Shown: positions 12,417-25,423 of the stretch, in pieces
Numbering within the stretch: the first letter of the stretch is position 1
Layout: each line of letters begins with the position of its first letter
DNA from: Cymodocea nodosa
Taxonomy: Eukaryota > Streptophyta > Magnoliopsida > Alismatales > Cymodoceaceae
Direction: 5' to 3'
NCBI GenBank assembly: GCA_036874045.1
Contig: JAZBRI010000011.1
Span: 992,001-1,056,000, forward strand
DNA length: 64,000 nucleotides
Notes under the pieces: generated by a model
Database searches by the model: none
Told to the model about the DNA's origin: nothing
What the model saw: the letters and a program-made list of their open reading frames with translations, nothing else
Program-made: the position numbers and the translations under genes

Positions 12417-14003
12417 CGTCGCAGGTTATAACAGGAATAAGCAAGAAAGATTTTCAGACAAAGTTTACGAGTAACCTAAGTGCCCATGTAATAAGTGTTT
12501 AAATAGGGTTTTTAGGTGAATAACTGAAAGTGTATAAGTCGGGTTTGGATTTCAAATGAGTATTGAATATAGTTTATTCAATCAAGGTACTTGAAAAAAA
12601 AAATTCAAGTATAACTCGTTGAGTTAACTAACCTAACGAGTAAAATGCTGTCTAGAGGCAGTTTTACACATTACCTTACATAACATGACGTTCAGTTAGT
12701 ACACTTAAAACAATTTTTGGATGTTTCCAACTGAAACGTTTCGAACACACCACAAAAACTATACCTTAACATTTTCTTAAGAACATTGTAAACTATTCTA
12801 ACATTCCTGTCCTTTGAATCGAAAATAGTTTGTTTGTCTTTCTAAATTATTTCATCAAGATTTTAAAAGGATTTTAATTCAGATTAACCAAGTTTTGTAT
12901 TCTGAATTATATTAATCTGTTTTGGACATTGTTAATCCTCCCCCTACAAATATACTTCTTATATATTCAATAACATACAAAATATACTTGTATAACAATA
13001 GATGTTAAGTATAACTACACTTTTAAATTTTCTTTACAGAAACTTCCGTTATCCTGAATTCATCAAAAATGATTTCCCGAATCAATTCCTATTGTATATG
13101 AATCAAAACACAACTTTAAACTCAATATGATTAATTCAAGGAGAATAAAAGAATGTATCTCAAATAAACTTTGTCAAAAGTACTAATGTTGATTCAATAA
13201 AACAGTAGTCATATTTGTAGAAACTATATTCGATTCAAAGATATCTGTAATTAATGAAACAACTTTTTCTTTTCAAAACAGTAAATATTGATAATTTTCA
13301 TTAAAAGTTAGTTTGAAAAACTTGAATCATACAAGAGCTTTCTAATGCACTCGTGAAATGATCTTTTAGTCAACAATCTCAGATCTGATCAGGACCTTAG
13401 GTTGCCAAATTTAAAGAATCCTTTTTGAGGACAACAATCCTTACATACCTATCTGCTCAAATATAAAAGGCTCATGATCAAGCTGATTAATAAACTCTCA
13501 AAGATTTTCACTTTGTAAGCACTTTTTATTTTAAGCACAATATATATGTATTCCATTAATACAGATGCAATAAAACACAAATTTCATACAATTTTTACGT
13601 CTATAATTTTACTGAAAATATGAATCATTTTCAATAAGCTCGTACTTTTGATTAACAGTTTAAGATGATTTACATATAACCTATTCTACAAGTTTAATTA
13701 ATCAAGTCAAATTTATGCATGATCATATGCACTTTCCTCAATTAAAAGAAAACACTTAATCAAAATTTCAGAATTTCAGAAGTATTTAATGATTTTCATT
13801 TACACTTCTACTTAAAATCGTGAAAACCATTAAAATTGTTTACTTACTTAAAATTAATAAGATACTACTATCATTTTACAATAAATACATAGTATCTTAA
13901 GCAGCAGTTTAGATATTACTTAGATATTTATGATAAGTATATAATATCTATGAGGTGAACAACATCATCAATAATATTTTTAGTTTTGTGGAGTTTAAGC
14001 ATT
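12417..14003 (-). other. Spacer between pol and ORF3 of element B
   Basis: Non-coding. It matches 43965-45540 (D) and 62031-63619 (F) along its length. Nearest ORF3 it has AACTCGTTGAGTTAACTAAC motifs and a conserved GTAGGGGGAGGAT purine tract (12934-12947, minus strand). I see no gene. Confidence 0.75.
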
Positions 14004-15071
14004 TTACACATCACATAGCCTACAAATACCCAAATTTAATCTAATGTTGCAGAATGTATTTTTGTTTAGAGGTTTTGTAAATATATCAGCTAATTGATTT
14101 TTACTAGACACAAATTCTAATTTAATTTTTCCTTTAATTACGTTATCTCTTAGAAAATAATGTCTAACCTCTATATGCTTTGCTCTTGAATGTAATACAG
14201 GATTTTTGGAAAGATTTATTGTAGAACTACTATCACAATAAATCTCAGTTGCATCATAAGATATTCCAAAATCTTCTAAAGTTTGCCTTATCCACAGAAT
14301 CTATGTGCAACACAGTGCAGTAGCAACATATTCAGCTTTTGTGGTAGAAAGTGCTACACAATTTTGCTTTTTACTAAACCATGACACCAAATTATTTCCC
14401 AATAATTAACATGTGCCACTGGTACTCTTCCTATCAGATTTAGATCCTGCATAATCAGCATCAGTATATCCTATAGATCTATTGAACTATCCTTAGAATA
14501 ATACAGTCCAAAATTTTTAGTTCCTTGTATATATCTAAATATTCTTTTAACTGCAATTGAGTGTGATTCTTTAGGATTAGATTGAAATCTAGCACAAACA
14601 CACACAACAAACATAATATCAGGTCTACTAGTAGTCAAATAAAGTAAAGAATCAATCATACTTCTGTATTTTCTATGATCTATTGATTTTCCTATGTCAT
14701 CAATATCTAACTTTAAAGAAGTACTCATAGGAGTTCCTCGAATCCTTGTATCATTAAAATTAAATTTCTTAATCATTTCATCTGCATATATTATTTTCAA
14801 ACACTACATAATATCCATTCTCAGTTAGTTTTATAACACTCAACAAATTAAATCCTAGGTTTTCTACATATAGTACATTCGAAATAACACTAGTCGAAGC
14901 TATTTGAACATTGCCCATACCTATGATTTTATCCTTGCTTTTGTTTCCAAATGTTACACTTCCATTCATGGTATTTGTAAAATTTTGTAGTAGGCTTTTC
15001 TATCCGGTCATGTGACTTGACACTCCACTGTCCAAGATCCATTTTGATGTTGATTCCTCTTGCAAAACAAA
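14004..15071 (-). pseudogene. pol remnant of element B: protease joined to RT end/RNase H
   Basis: Only the two ends of a copia pol remain. The 5' end has the aspartic protease active site ILDSGVSSHMTG (about 15040-15005) and the following GSVTFGNKSKDKIIG and NLLSVIKLTENGYYVVFEN segment. Near 14785 the sequence jumps directly to the end of RT (YADEMIKKFNFNDTRIRGTPMS) and then RNase H, ending with CRLCDV and TAA at 14004. Integrase, the RT fingers/palm and YVDD are absent. The join lies in AATATATGCAG, where both sides share a few bases, and puts RT out of frame. RNase H itself carries further stops. This deletion differs from those in D, F, G and E2. Confidence 0.9.
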
Positions 15072-17313
15072 TTAAGAAAAACTTTTTCTTGGTACCCAAT
15101 GTTATTTAGGACTAAGTTCATTAAATGCATATTTCTTTTTTTTGTTTAAAAACAGTTTGACATTATTATTTACATTCTTATTAGTTGTAAGTACTATTGA
15201 CTTATCATTAACATCATACTTATAGCATTATTGCTCTTATAATCATTCTTTTTGTTTTTAGATGTAGTATAATCAAGACCAAACCGATTTCTATCAAATG
15301 TTAATTTATTTTGGTCATGCTCATATATTTTAGTAAGTTCATGCCAAGATTTTGTACTTGTATTTGAATATTTAGTACATACAAAATCTTTTTATGCGCA
15401 AGAATTTTTAGATAAAGAACATGCAGAATGAGTAATTGGTCTAACACCAGTGTTTTGAATTACATGCTTGGGTTTTTGAATTTTCAGTTTACTACAATTG
15501 TCTAAAATTTTCGAAACTGAATTTCCAGAACAAGAAACAAGATTTTTAGAAACATTAATAGTCATGTTAGAAGTACATTTAGACAAATCACATTGATTTA
15601 TATTATTACTACATGATTCATCCCTTGAGTTACATACTTCTACGTATTTGTTACCTTGTTTCATGATAAAAGGAATTTTAGTCTTAGATTTACTTGAACT
15701 GCAACTAATAAATCCTTTATTGGCTTGAGATTCAAGATATTCAAGATAATCAAATCCTAAACCAAATTTATATGACACCGCAGGGGTACTAGTTAGTTTG
15801 TCTAACTTAATTTGACTTAAATTCCATTTCTCAATGGTAGAATTTAAATCTAGCTCTCTCATTTTTAATCTATCAATCTCTAATTCAAGATCATTTATGT
15901 TGTTTCTCAATATTTCATTTTCAGACTCTATCTTTAATTTTTCAATATTTGAATTCTGTATTTGTTCATGCAAGACACATTCATTAAATCTAAATTTATG
16001 CAAATCTCTAGCATGATTTTCATTATCACATTTAAACTTTTCTAAAGTAGTAGACAGGAATCAATTTTCTTCTTCCATAATGGATAAAGAGTTTCTAATA
16101 TTCTTATTTTCTAGTTTACAAACTTTAAGTTTTTGTAATAACGCATGATAAGCACATAATAATTCATCAAAGTTGAAATCTTAATAACTTTCAGGATTAG
16201 ATATTATTTCAGACTCATCTGCCATGAAGCACACATGAGCAATGTCTTCTAACTCTGGTTCTCCTTTTGAATGTGAAGATTTTGATGATGATTCCTCAGA
16301 TTTAGACTCTTCAAATGTGTCATCCCAAGTGACCTTCAAAGCCTTTTTCTTGTAAAACTTTTTCTGAGTTTTCTGAGCCATCTTCTTCTGATTTGTCCTA
16401 CTATGCTTGTCATTTTTCTTTATAGGACAATCTAGAGAAAGATGTCCAGGTTTCTTACAATTGTAACATACATACTTTCTGGATGAAGAATTCTTGTTAT
16501 TTAGTGATTTTGACGTTAAGGGTTTATCATTTTTGTTCCTTTGTTGTTTCCTAGCTTTCCATGCTTTCTTGAATTTCCTAGTCAGCAAAATCAAATCCTT
16601 GTTAGAATAAGTAGATATATCAGAATCTGAATTAATTTCAAAGGCTATTTCTTTCTTCATTTTTAGTTTGTTTTAACTTAGTGATTCATTTAATTTAACT
16701 TCATAAGTAGTTAAGTTTCCTATAAGTTCATTCATGGTATGAACATTTAAATCTCGTGATTCCTCAATTGATGTTACTTTCTGAGACCATTTAGAACTTA
16801 GGGATCTAAGAATTTTCCTCTCCAAATCCTTTTGTTCATAATTCTTTCCTAAGCATTTTAAAGAGTTTATGATATCAAGAAATCTGGAAAACATCTCAGA
16901 AATACTTTCGTCTTCATGCATCTTAAAGAGTTCATACTTATGAATCAACATGTTTATCTTAGTCTCTTTAACTTGAGAAGTACCTTCATGTGAAACTTCT
17001 AATGCATGCCACACCTCATAAGCAGATTTATATGCCGACACTTTACTAAACTGTTCATAACTCAATGCACAAAATAAAATATTTAAGCCCTTAGCATTCA
17101 GAGTTTCATTTTCTTTTTTAGTAATTGTCCAAGTATTATGAGTAGATAATGGAGCATATGGTTTGGAAATCATGAACCACAACTTATGATCTATACTTTG
17201 AAGAAAAACTATCATCCTATATTTCCAATATTCAAAATGTATTCCAACAAATAAGGAGGACGATTAAGATTTTGGCCTTCATATAAAGAAAAATTACAAT
17301 TTCCAGTAGTCAT
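15072..17313 (-). pseudogene. gag of element B
   Basis: Copia/Sirevirus gag. The start ATG at 17313 matches the D copy (MATGNGNFSLYEGQ there). The N-terminal capsid-like domain spans about 16673-17215 (LWFMISKPYAPL, TSQVKETKINMLIHKYELF, IGNLTTYEV). A CCHC knuckle, CYNCKKPGHLSLDC, lies near 16450-16490. The long C-terminal part is helical and charged, with a DLELEIDRLKMRELDLNSTI coiled-coil-like run near 15850. Damage: a one-base deletion near 17253; stops at 16673, 16181 (TCA to TAA), about 16058 and 15392; a four-base deletion near 15217. The reading ends at a TAA (15072-15074) in the same place as in D and F, just before protease. Confidence 0.9.
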
Positions 17314-17498
17314 CTTACCTTAGATTTTTCAACCTATTTGATTTTAAACAGTCTAAAACTTTAAAACAACTTGAGCCTTAAATCAAGAAAGTTAAACGTA
17401 TGCTCAGATATTAATTTCTATTTAAAAACAAGGAAGGTAGAATAAGCAATGATATTAATTAAGTTGGTATCGATTTTATATCAAAGATTATTAACAAA

Positions 17499-17510
17499 GC
17501 TCTGATACCA
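17499..17510 (-). promoter_or_regulatory. Primer-binding site of element B
   Basis: TGGTATCAGAGC on the minus strand, two bases inside the 5' LTR. It is complementary to the 3' end of plant initiator-Met tRNA, the usual Sirevirus and copia primer. This is the only unmutated copy of the site in the window. Confidence 0.92.
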
Positions 17511-17512
17511 CT

Positions 17513-19189
17513 TGTAGGATCGTATGGCTACATAAGAGGGGGGTGAATTGTGTTTTTCAACATTTTCGATTATAATTGAAACTTTAAAACTCAAAAACAA
17601 GTCAAGACACTATTTTCATAAAATCATTTTATTCAAGGTTTCAATTACAATATACAATTCAATTCTCCTCAGAAATTGTAGATGCAATTATATATCGATA
17701 CCATGTTTCATCTATACAATTTCATAACTATAAACAGAGAAAACTAATTTTTAGAATTTAAAGCATTTCTCCCTATTTGAGATCTTTCTTCTTCTTCTTC
17801 TTTTTCTTCTTCTACAATTCTTCAGTGACGAATATCTTGTCTTTCTCTGCTTCACCGAATTTGCTTTCTTCTGATACTTTAAATCTTCAGTGACATATAT
17901 AATACATTTTTCTGCTTCACTAAACTTTCTTCCATCTGATACTTCAAATCTTTAGTGACATAAATCTGACCTTTTCTGCTTCACTGAATTTTCTTCCACC
18001 TAAGAGCTTTTCCGTGAAGAGTGTTTTTGATCCTTGAAAAGATTTTTCTTTTGGTGTGAGGGATAGTTTGATCCCTGAAAAGATTTTTCATTTGATGTGC
18101 AAGGATAGTTTGATCCACGAGAATTCTATGCCTTTTATACTGTATCTTTATTTCATGCATATCCTCTATGTTTAATCACTATCAGTTTTCCACTTCTTCA
18201 CGTCTTTGCTTTTTCCTTCATCGAAATACACACATTCTGACCCACGTTTACATTTCGAATTTTCTTTAATTATCAATCCTGGATCTCTAAAAACTTTCCT
18301 ACAAAATAAACTTTCTCTTCCAAAATTTTTCATTAAGTGTAATAAGAAGTCATTACTTTAATGTTAACTAAACGAGTAACACAAGTAGATATTAACTTAA
18401 CATCTCTAACTTAACGAGTTCCTCATGTGCTAATCCACGTGACAAGTACTGTAGCTAACTCAACGAACAAAGTTTGTGGTGTTACACTAACTCAATGAAC
18501 TAGCTTCGTGGTGTTACGATAACTCAACGAACCATTTCCGTTGTGTTATAGATAACTCAACGAACTAGTAATAAACAAATATTTTTATAATAAGAATTTT
18601 ACCACATGCAAAATTAACAACTTAAGTTTATGACGCTAACCTAACGAGTTGCCTTAGTGTTCAATATAGCAACTCAACGTGTTTAGTTATATTAACTTAA
18701 CGAGTTAAACATGTGCACCTCACGTGATACAATATAACATTCGTAACTTATAATTTCACCACGTGTACAACACTAACTTAACGAGTTCGTCTCTAATTTT
18801 ACTCACTAACTCAATGAGTTCTCACATGACCTATTTTAACCTTTAAGCCTCTAACTTAATGAGTTCTCACGTGATCTCTATACAAACAAAACTCTAACTT
18901 AACGAGTTGTCTAAACGTGCACTGTTCATGATACAGAAAATATAACTTTAAAACATATGTTTTTCAATAAAAACACAAGTTAACTTAACGTTTAGTTAAA
19001 TGAGAAATTAATGCAATGAAACGACTTGTTATTAACTTAGTATAATTTCAGATCCAATACAGACAAGTATTTATCTCAGTAAGATTTTTCTATATTAATT
19101 GATTTTTAATTTCTTTTCACAAGCAATAGTAATTGAGCAAATATGATGATTTTCATTCAGCACACATTATTAAAACAAAATACTCAACA
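17513..19189 (-). repeat. 5' LTR of element B (family II)
   Basis: Full-length, 1677 bp, TGTTGAG...GATCCTACA read on the minus strand. A TATA-like TATAAAAGG lies at 18131-18139. It has a TTC/CTT-rich stretch near 17785-17820 and about a dozen AACTCGTTAAGTTA-type motifs in the U3-like half with CACGTG cores between them. It was inserted into a family I LTR. Confidence 0.9.
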
Positions 19190-19891
19190 ATGTTCATCCA
19201 CTTAATCCACAATCCATAATCCATGTACTAATTTTTTCTTTAATCCAAATTAGTATCTTTTGAATTTCCACTTTCTCCACTATCATTTTGAATTTCCACG
19301 ATCTCCACTCGTAGATTCACCGAAACTTTGTCTTCCTAGAGTTTTGTAGAATATCTTCTAAGTCTTCATTTTAGTCGAACACTTATCCTTTAAGTCCTGT
19401 AAAAACTTGAACACTTAACTATAACTCTTCGAGTTTTTGCACTTACAAAACACGTGACTGAACATAGAAAACTTATCTGTTCATTAGTCATTTTATAAAA
19501 CTTGAACAGTTATCTATCCATGCGTATAAAAACTTGAACAATTATCTAGCTCTTTGATTTTCATTACCGAACGCACATGGAAAACATGTGACAACTTAAA
19601 ACATTAAAAACACACATGCAGATAACTTAACTATACGAGCTTTTAACATAACTCTTTGACTAAATCGAAATGTTAACTATCCAAAAGTTTAACTGTGAAA
19701 TGCTAACTATTCGAAAACTTTAACTATTTGAAAACTGTAACTATCTGAAAGTTAACTATCTGAAATTTTAAATGAAACTTTCTGATAACTTGTCAACATT
19801 TAATTACTTAACTATTATACTTAGAAAATATTATTTAGACTTATTTAAAAACTTTAATAAGGCATTCATCATCAAAACAAAATTCCTAACA
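19190..19891 (-). repeat. Family I LTR fragment interrupted by element B
   Basis: The first 700 or so bases of a family I LTR on the minus strand, with its TGTTAGG edge at 19891. It matches the first 660 bases or so of 7204-8407. Element B's insertion removes the rest at 19190; no continuation is seen on the far side of B because that side of B is itself truncated. It interrupts the spacer of element K. Confidence 0.85.
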
Positions 19892-20530
19892 CAAAAGTTT
19901 CTAAAAAATTTAAAGTATAGTTATAATTAACACCTATCTTATACAAGTGTATTTTGTATGTTATTGAATATATTTAAAGTATATTTGTAGGGGGGATGAA
20001 TAACAATATCTAAAACAAATTAATATCATTTAGAATATAAACCTTAGTTAATCTGAGTTTAATCCTCTTAAAAATCTTGAAGAAACAATTTGAAAGACAA
20101 ACAAACTATTTTAGGTACATAGAAAGAATATTAGAATAGTTTATAGTATTCTCAAGATAATATTTTCAATAAGTCACTTACAGATTGAAAGTTTATTTTC
20201 AGAAGCTTTTAGTTGAAAACATCTAAAACTTGCTTTTTAATTAAGTATACTAATTAGACATTATGTTATGTAAGGTAATGTGTAAAACTACCTCTAAACA
20301 GTGTTTTACTCGTTAGGTTAGGTAACTCAACGAGTTATGCTTAAATTTTCAGGTACCTTGATTGAATAAAGTTTATTCAATATTAATTTAAAACCCAAAC
20401 CTGACTAAAAGACTCATTTAGTTATTTCTACAGAAACCCTATTTAAACACTTATTACACAAGAACTTAGGTTGTCTCGTAACATCTTTCTGAAAATCTTT
20501 CCCACTTGTTTGCTCTTATAACCACCTACG
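19892..20530 (+). other. Pol-ORF3 spacer of element K
   Basis: Matches 44930-45540 of element D, including the purine tract (TGTAGGGGGGAT at about 19987) and a GTTACTCAACGAG-like motif group near 20300-20335. No gene. Confidence 0.75.
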
Positions 20531-23500
20531 ATGATGTATTCAAAGTTCTACAAAGGGCGTGGTAGAGGAAAATGAAGAGGTATACAAAATGCAAGAGGAA
20601 AATAGATAGATGAGTGTTTTGGATTTGTTAACTTCTGTTTTTAAACTTGTTTAATTTGTCTTTATGCTTATATCAATAATTACTTTTAGAAGTAAACAAA
20701 CAACCTTCCACACAAATTAGATATTAATTCCAATTTGTATTTTAACTACAAGTGCATAGTGTATATTGTATTTGTGTGCAAGTACAGGTCGATCCCATAG
20801 AGATTGAGAAAGAATTGTGTACTGTTCCGATTTTTATATTGGAGTTTATATGTGTATAATAAGCACTCTGTTGAGTTACAGTTAACACAACGGACTTAGT
20901 TCATTGAGTTATGGCTAACTCAACGGACTGACCTCGTGGACTTAAGTTAACTCCACGAGCCTATCTTTCTAATTAAATACTATTATTTACAAAGGAATTC
21001 GGCCAACCATTAGGTGGTTCCATAGAATGTAAATAACATCAATTAAGCTCTTTAATGTTAGTTAATATTAGATTTATCATTAAGCAACACTAATATTCAA
21101 ATATTTCAAATAGTAACCATTAAAATCTTTAACTATCTAGAACGAATCAATTTCAATAAACAATAACACTATTTTCTATTTTCTGAATCAAACAAACATA
21201 AAACATTCACAATACTGATAATGATAACATTAATCATGATATAAAATAAACAATACAACACTCTAATACTAAATGTAAACATAGATAATTTGTTATTTTT
21301 GGTATTTTTGTTTTGATATGTTCTTGAAGATGAATGAAAGGTGAAATGGAAAAATCTCTATCGATAGTAAAAACTTCTGTCACTACATGCGACACGATTA
21401 CACCATTGAAAACTTAATCACTTACAATCTTGCCTCCTCTCCTTATAGAATTGTGAATCCAAAATTGTAAGATGATTTCCTCTTCAGCATACTAGCATCA
21501 ACCTGAAACCAAGGCTAGAGGCTTTATGATCTCTTGAGATATGAGTTGGTGCTTGGTGAAAATGGCTTCCCTTCCCGCGATGTGATCACTCCTCACAATG
21601 GTTGTTAGTCACCGTGTTTAGCTCGGAATCAACCCGACATTTGGAAAGTATCCTCATAGACCTCCGATGGTTGGTGATTTTGGTGGTGGTGTGAAGCTTC
21701 AGGGAACTTCTAACGCTGCTTACAGTTAGCACGATCCTCCACCTCTTCACACACACACCTTCTTCATCTTTCTCCTCTTCTTTTATATTTCTTTCTATAG
21801 TAACTGCTTCTGCTTAGATGATCGATTGGATTTCCTTCATTCATATCAACGATGGAGATTTCCTCTTCCTTCCATGAGTGAATTCCTACGTGATACGTGC
21901 AATCATGGTTTTCCTTCGAATGTCCTGTTTCTGCAACTACTACATTGGCATATTAGTCTTCGTTTTAGTCGAACACTTATCTATAACTCTTTGAGTTTTT
22001 GTATTTGCAAAACACATGACTGAACAAAGAAAACTTATCTGTTTGTTAGTCATTTTATAAAACTCAAACAGTTATCTATTCATGCGTATAAAAACTTGAA
22101 CAGTTATCTAACTCTTCAATTTTCCTTACCGAACGCACATGGAAAACACATGACAACTTAAAACATTAAAAACACACGTGCAAATAACTTAACTATAGGA
22201 GTTTTTAACATAACTCTATAACTAAAACGAAATGTTAACTATCCGAAAGTTTACTTTTCCTATTTCTACATAACACTAACACAACGCGTATAGTTATTCT
22301 AACTTAACGAGTTATACATGTGCAACTCACGTGACATAATAAAGCATTTAAATTTAACACGTGCATAATTCTAACTTAACGAGTTCAGATATTTTGGATA
22401 CTTACGAACCTAACTATCCGATGCTTAGATGCATTTCAAATAGTTAGCAAATAACTTATAGAACATTCACTTAAGTCATGCATTATGGTTACAACACGTG
22501 TACTCTAGGAAATAATAAAATATTCTTTAAGCATTTAAAACATAACTATCCAATACATGCAATATAACTCTCCGAAATAACAGAAAATTTGGATACTTAA
22601 GAATTAAAAACCTGCAACTCACCAATAGTTCAGAAATGTACTTAATTAACGTTAATTCCCTAAAATTATGTAGATTCTTTCGTTAAAACATATAACAGTG
22701 CAATTATAACATAACGGCTTAATTCTCATATGATAAGCTTAATATTATGCAATTAACCATCATTTAACCCTTAATATTATGCACTTTTTCATTCTAAACA
22801 ATGAGGATGAGGTTCCACATTCATGGTTTAAAAAGATACTTCAAGTTGACCAAAGGTTAGCTAAAATATATAGTGAATATTTCTTTTTAGAAGAAATTCT
22901 TGATGAAGTTTAGTTAGAACTTAAACATACTACTAAAGATATACAATATATGGGCATTAGAAGTAAATTTAATAGAGAGTATCGTATGAAATGTGCTGAG
23001 ATAGCATTTTTAGAATAGTATGCACAATACTTGGAAAAAGGAATAGGTTCATCAAATAGAATTCCTCAAACACCTATAATTGAAACATGAATTACATCAT
23101 TTGAGGAAGAGCATGAATCTGCTATACCCACTCCTTTATTTGCAAAGGTAAAAAGACAAATATTGTTGTAGATCAAGAAAATGTTAAAGGTCTTTGAAAG
23201 GCAATAGCTATAGAAACTACTTTAGAAGAACTGAAACAGAAAACTTTTTTGGAACAAATGCATAAGAAAGTAGCAATGATTCAAGAAGAAGAACATTTGA
23301 CTTGTTACAAAAGAAAAAGAGTTAGAAAAAATGAAATAGAAGAAAATTATTTTTGAGGAAACAAATCCAGTTGAAAAAGAAAAATCTGATGAGGATTTAA
23401 TTCCAAAGGACAATGTATGTCTAGACATTGTGCCTTATATTGCACCTGACAAAATAATCAATTTAGAACACACTGAAACTAACAATGATAATGACACATT

Positions 23501-24976
23501 ATTATCATTTTCTAGAAAACTGGAAAAGAAATCAAAGCAACAAATTAGTTCAAGTTTTTCTATAGAATCAAGCCCTGATGATAAGGAAATTGAACAATCA
23601 GAGCTTCAAGCAAATGAAATTGAACAAGTTATTGCAGAAGTGCTTGAAAATATTAGGGTAGTAAGTAGTTCAGAGGCTAGATTGTCTGGAATAGCAACTA
23701 TTAAATAAGATAAGACTCTAGAAGAGCTTAAAGTTGATCAACCTATTTCAGAATCTATAGAAATAGAGTTTGAGAAATCACAACATATAGACATGGATAT
23801 ATCTATTGAAGAAAATGAAGATTTACAGATAGATACAAGGGCTCTTGAATTTGTGGTAACTTTTAACTTTGACCATTCTATAGAAACTGAACTTATGGAT
23901 GTTGTGGATATTGAAAATGTTCCTTACATTGTTGAAGTTGAAGAATCAAGCTTACCTAAGAAACTTCAAGAAAATATTTTGATAGAGGAACAAAATGACA
24001 TTCATTTTGAAGAAGAGATTCCTAAAGAAGAATTAAATTCTAAATGAAGGGTTCAAGTATTGCCTTTTGAACATAGGACCCAACACATTCAAGGTAATTC
24101 AATTTATTTTAGATCTAAGGAAGCATTACAGAAATACAATAGTTTGATTTAATGTCAAATTCTGCATGCTAAACCAATAAAGTTTAGAAGTTTAATGGAA
24201 ATTAAAGATCTATTTGAGTTTCAAGGCTTAATACAATTCTTACCAGTTGGAATGAAATGGAAACAATATAAAGAGCTTATTACATCTTTTTATAGCAATC
24301 TGGTATAGAATGACAATCTATTGACAACTCAAATAACTCAACAATAGTTTACTTTATCTCCTAAATTAATTTTTGAAGTTTTGGGATTATGAAATGAAGG
24401 TGTTGTTGTTATTAATAGATTTGATATAGTTAGACAATTGGAATGAGACATTCAGTCTTTATCACAAATTCTAGATGTATATTCAGAAATGAGATTAATG
24501 GAAAATCTAAATGCGGAACCTAGGTTTATTGCAAATATTCTGCATTCAAATTTATTTCAGAGAGTTGGACATAATCTAGAAGTAAGCAGAATTTGTTTAT
24601 ATACACTTATGGCATACTAAATAGAATACAAATAAATTGGTTTGATGTTTTCATTTATCAACTACAGCATATGAGTTCAAAGTTATTTTTTAGTGATGTT
24701 GTATGTTGAATTCTTGCAAGCCAAATGAATTTATTTGACTAGCCCTTTAAAGTTAAAGGTATTAGAGCATTTAGAATAAAAGATTTGCAAAAATACCAGC
24801 AACAACAACCTCACTTTCCATGACAATAACAGTAAAATTATTCAGATCAAGTACAACAGCAATCCAAACTACCTCCTAACTTAGATGTAGTACTTAATGA
24901 CATCAAAAATGATATTAGGCATCTAGGAGATAAGATTTGTAATGTCATAGGTGATATTATTAGGAGGCATAGATAA
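20531..24976 (+). pseudogene. ORF3 (env-like) of element K, interrupted by X1
   Basis: Two parts: 20531-20614 carries the start and basic leader (SKFYKGRGRGK, then TGA), and 22801-24976 carries the rest. The second part shows EDEVPHSWFKKILQVDQRLA, YMGIRSKFNREYRMKCAEIA, the acidic middle, the C-terminal domain (DLFEFQGLIQFLPVG, INWFDVFIYQLQHMSSK) and the end IRRHR with TAA at 24974. The 5-bp ATGAG on both sides of X1 shows that the split came from an insertion. There are many stops and at least one frameshift (near 24600). At the Gln codon after the conserved Cys, where D, E1 and F have TAG, K still has CAA. Confidence 0.83.
20615..22800 (-). mobile_element. X1: 2186-bp insertion with 5-bp target duplication
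   Basis: Bounded by TGTTTTGG...TTCTAAACA and flanked by ATGAG at 20610-20614 and 22801-22805. TG...CA ends plus a 5-bp duplication suggest an LTR, probably a solo LTR, of a fourth family. It contains GTACAGGTCGATCCCATAGAG near 20785, a motif I associate with other plant LTR elements (from memory, unsure). Positions 21100-21920 and 22255-22800 match X2 in the opposite orientation. Positions 21958-22254 are a foreign patch of family I LTR sequence. The short ORF at 21826-22023 has no recognisable domain. X1 is drawn on the minus strand because X2, in the sense of G, reads the other way. Confidence 0.72.
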
Positions 24977-25166
24977 ATGTATTGTCATTTGACTATTTAC
25001 TTGTTTTCTGAATACAAAATATAATATTTGTATTTATTGATTGATTGTTTGAACAATACATTTTACTATAAATATGTTTCAATTCTTATTCAAGTTTATA
25101 AATAATTTAGTTGTACATACTTGTCTCTCATTTTTATACTTTGTAATCATCTTTTTGATTAATGAC

Positions 25167-25423
25167 AAAAAGGGGGAGATGATTATGAGTTTAAATGTAT
25201 ATGTTTAAAAGGGGGAGATGATTATGTGTTCGTTGAAATTTTTTTGAAAGTTTTACTTCTGAGAGATGATTTTTAAACGAACAACAGAAATAAGCTTAAG
25301 TGAACTTAAGTCAACAAACTTATTTGTTGAATTAAAATTTAACCCAATAGAGGTTCTTCGTTGAGTTAAACATATTTAATAATTGATTTAATATGATTTT
25401 GTCATCATTTAAAAGGGGAAGAT
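25167..25423 (+). promoter_or_regulatory. Polypurine tracts of element K
   Basis: Three tracts: AAAAAGGGGGAGATGATT at about 25167, AAAAGGGGGAGATGATT at about 25207, and AAAAGGGGAAGAT at 25411-25423 against the LTR. The last has a G-to-A change. The remainder of 24977-25423 is non-coding. Confidence 0.87.

Larger units (their letters stand above)
8408..19189 (-). mobile_element. Element B: family II element with gutted pol
   Basis: Reading right to left: 5' LTR (17513-19189), primer-binding site, gag, a pol reduced to its two ends, spacer, ORF3, polypurine tracts and a 3' LTR missing its last 450 or so bases. The right end sits inside a family I LTR (19190-19891). The two LTRs differ at several positions per hundred bases by eye, so the insertion is not recent. 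PBS, both LTRs, gag and ORF3 are retained although most of pol is gone. Confidence 0.9.

Noticed and set aside
17499-17510. Possible tRNA fragment
   Set aside because: The match to initiator-Met tRNA is confined to the 12-base primer-binding site; no cloverleaf is present.
20750-20820. Host-gene exon near the GTCGATCCCATAGAG motif
   Set aside because: No splice-site pattern or open frame; the segment lies within the bounds of X1.
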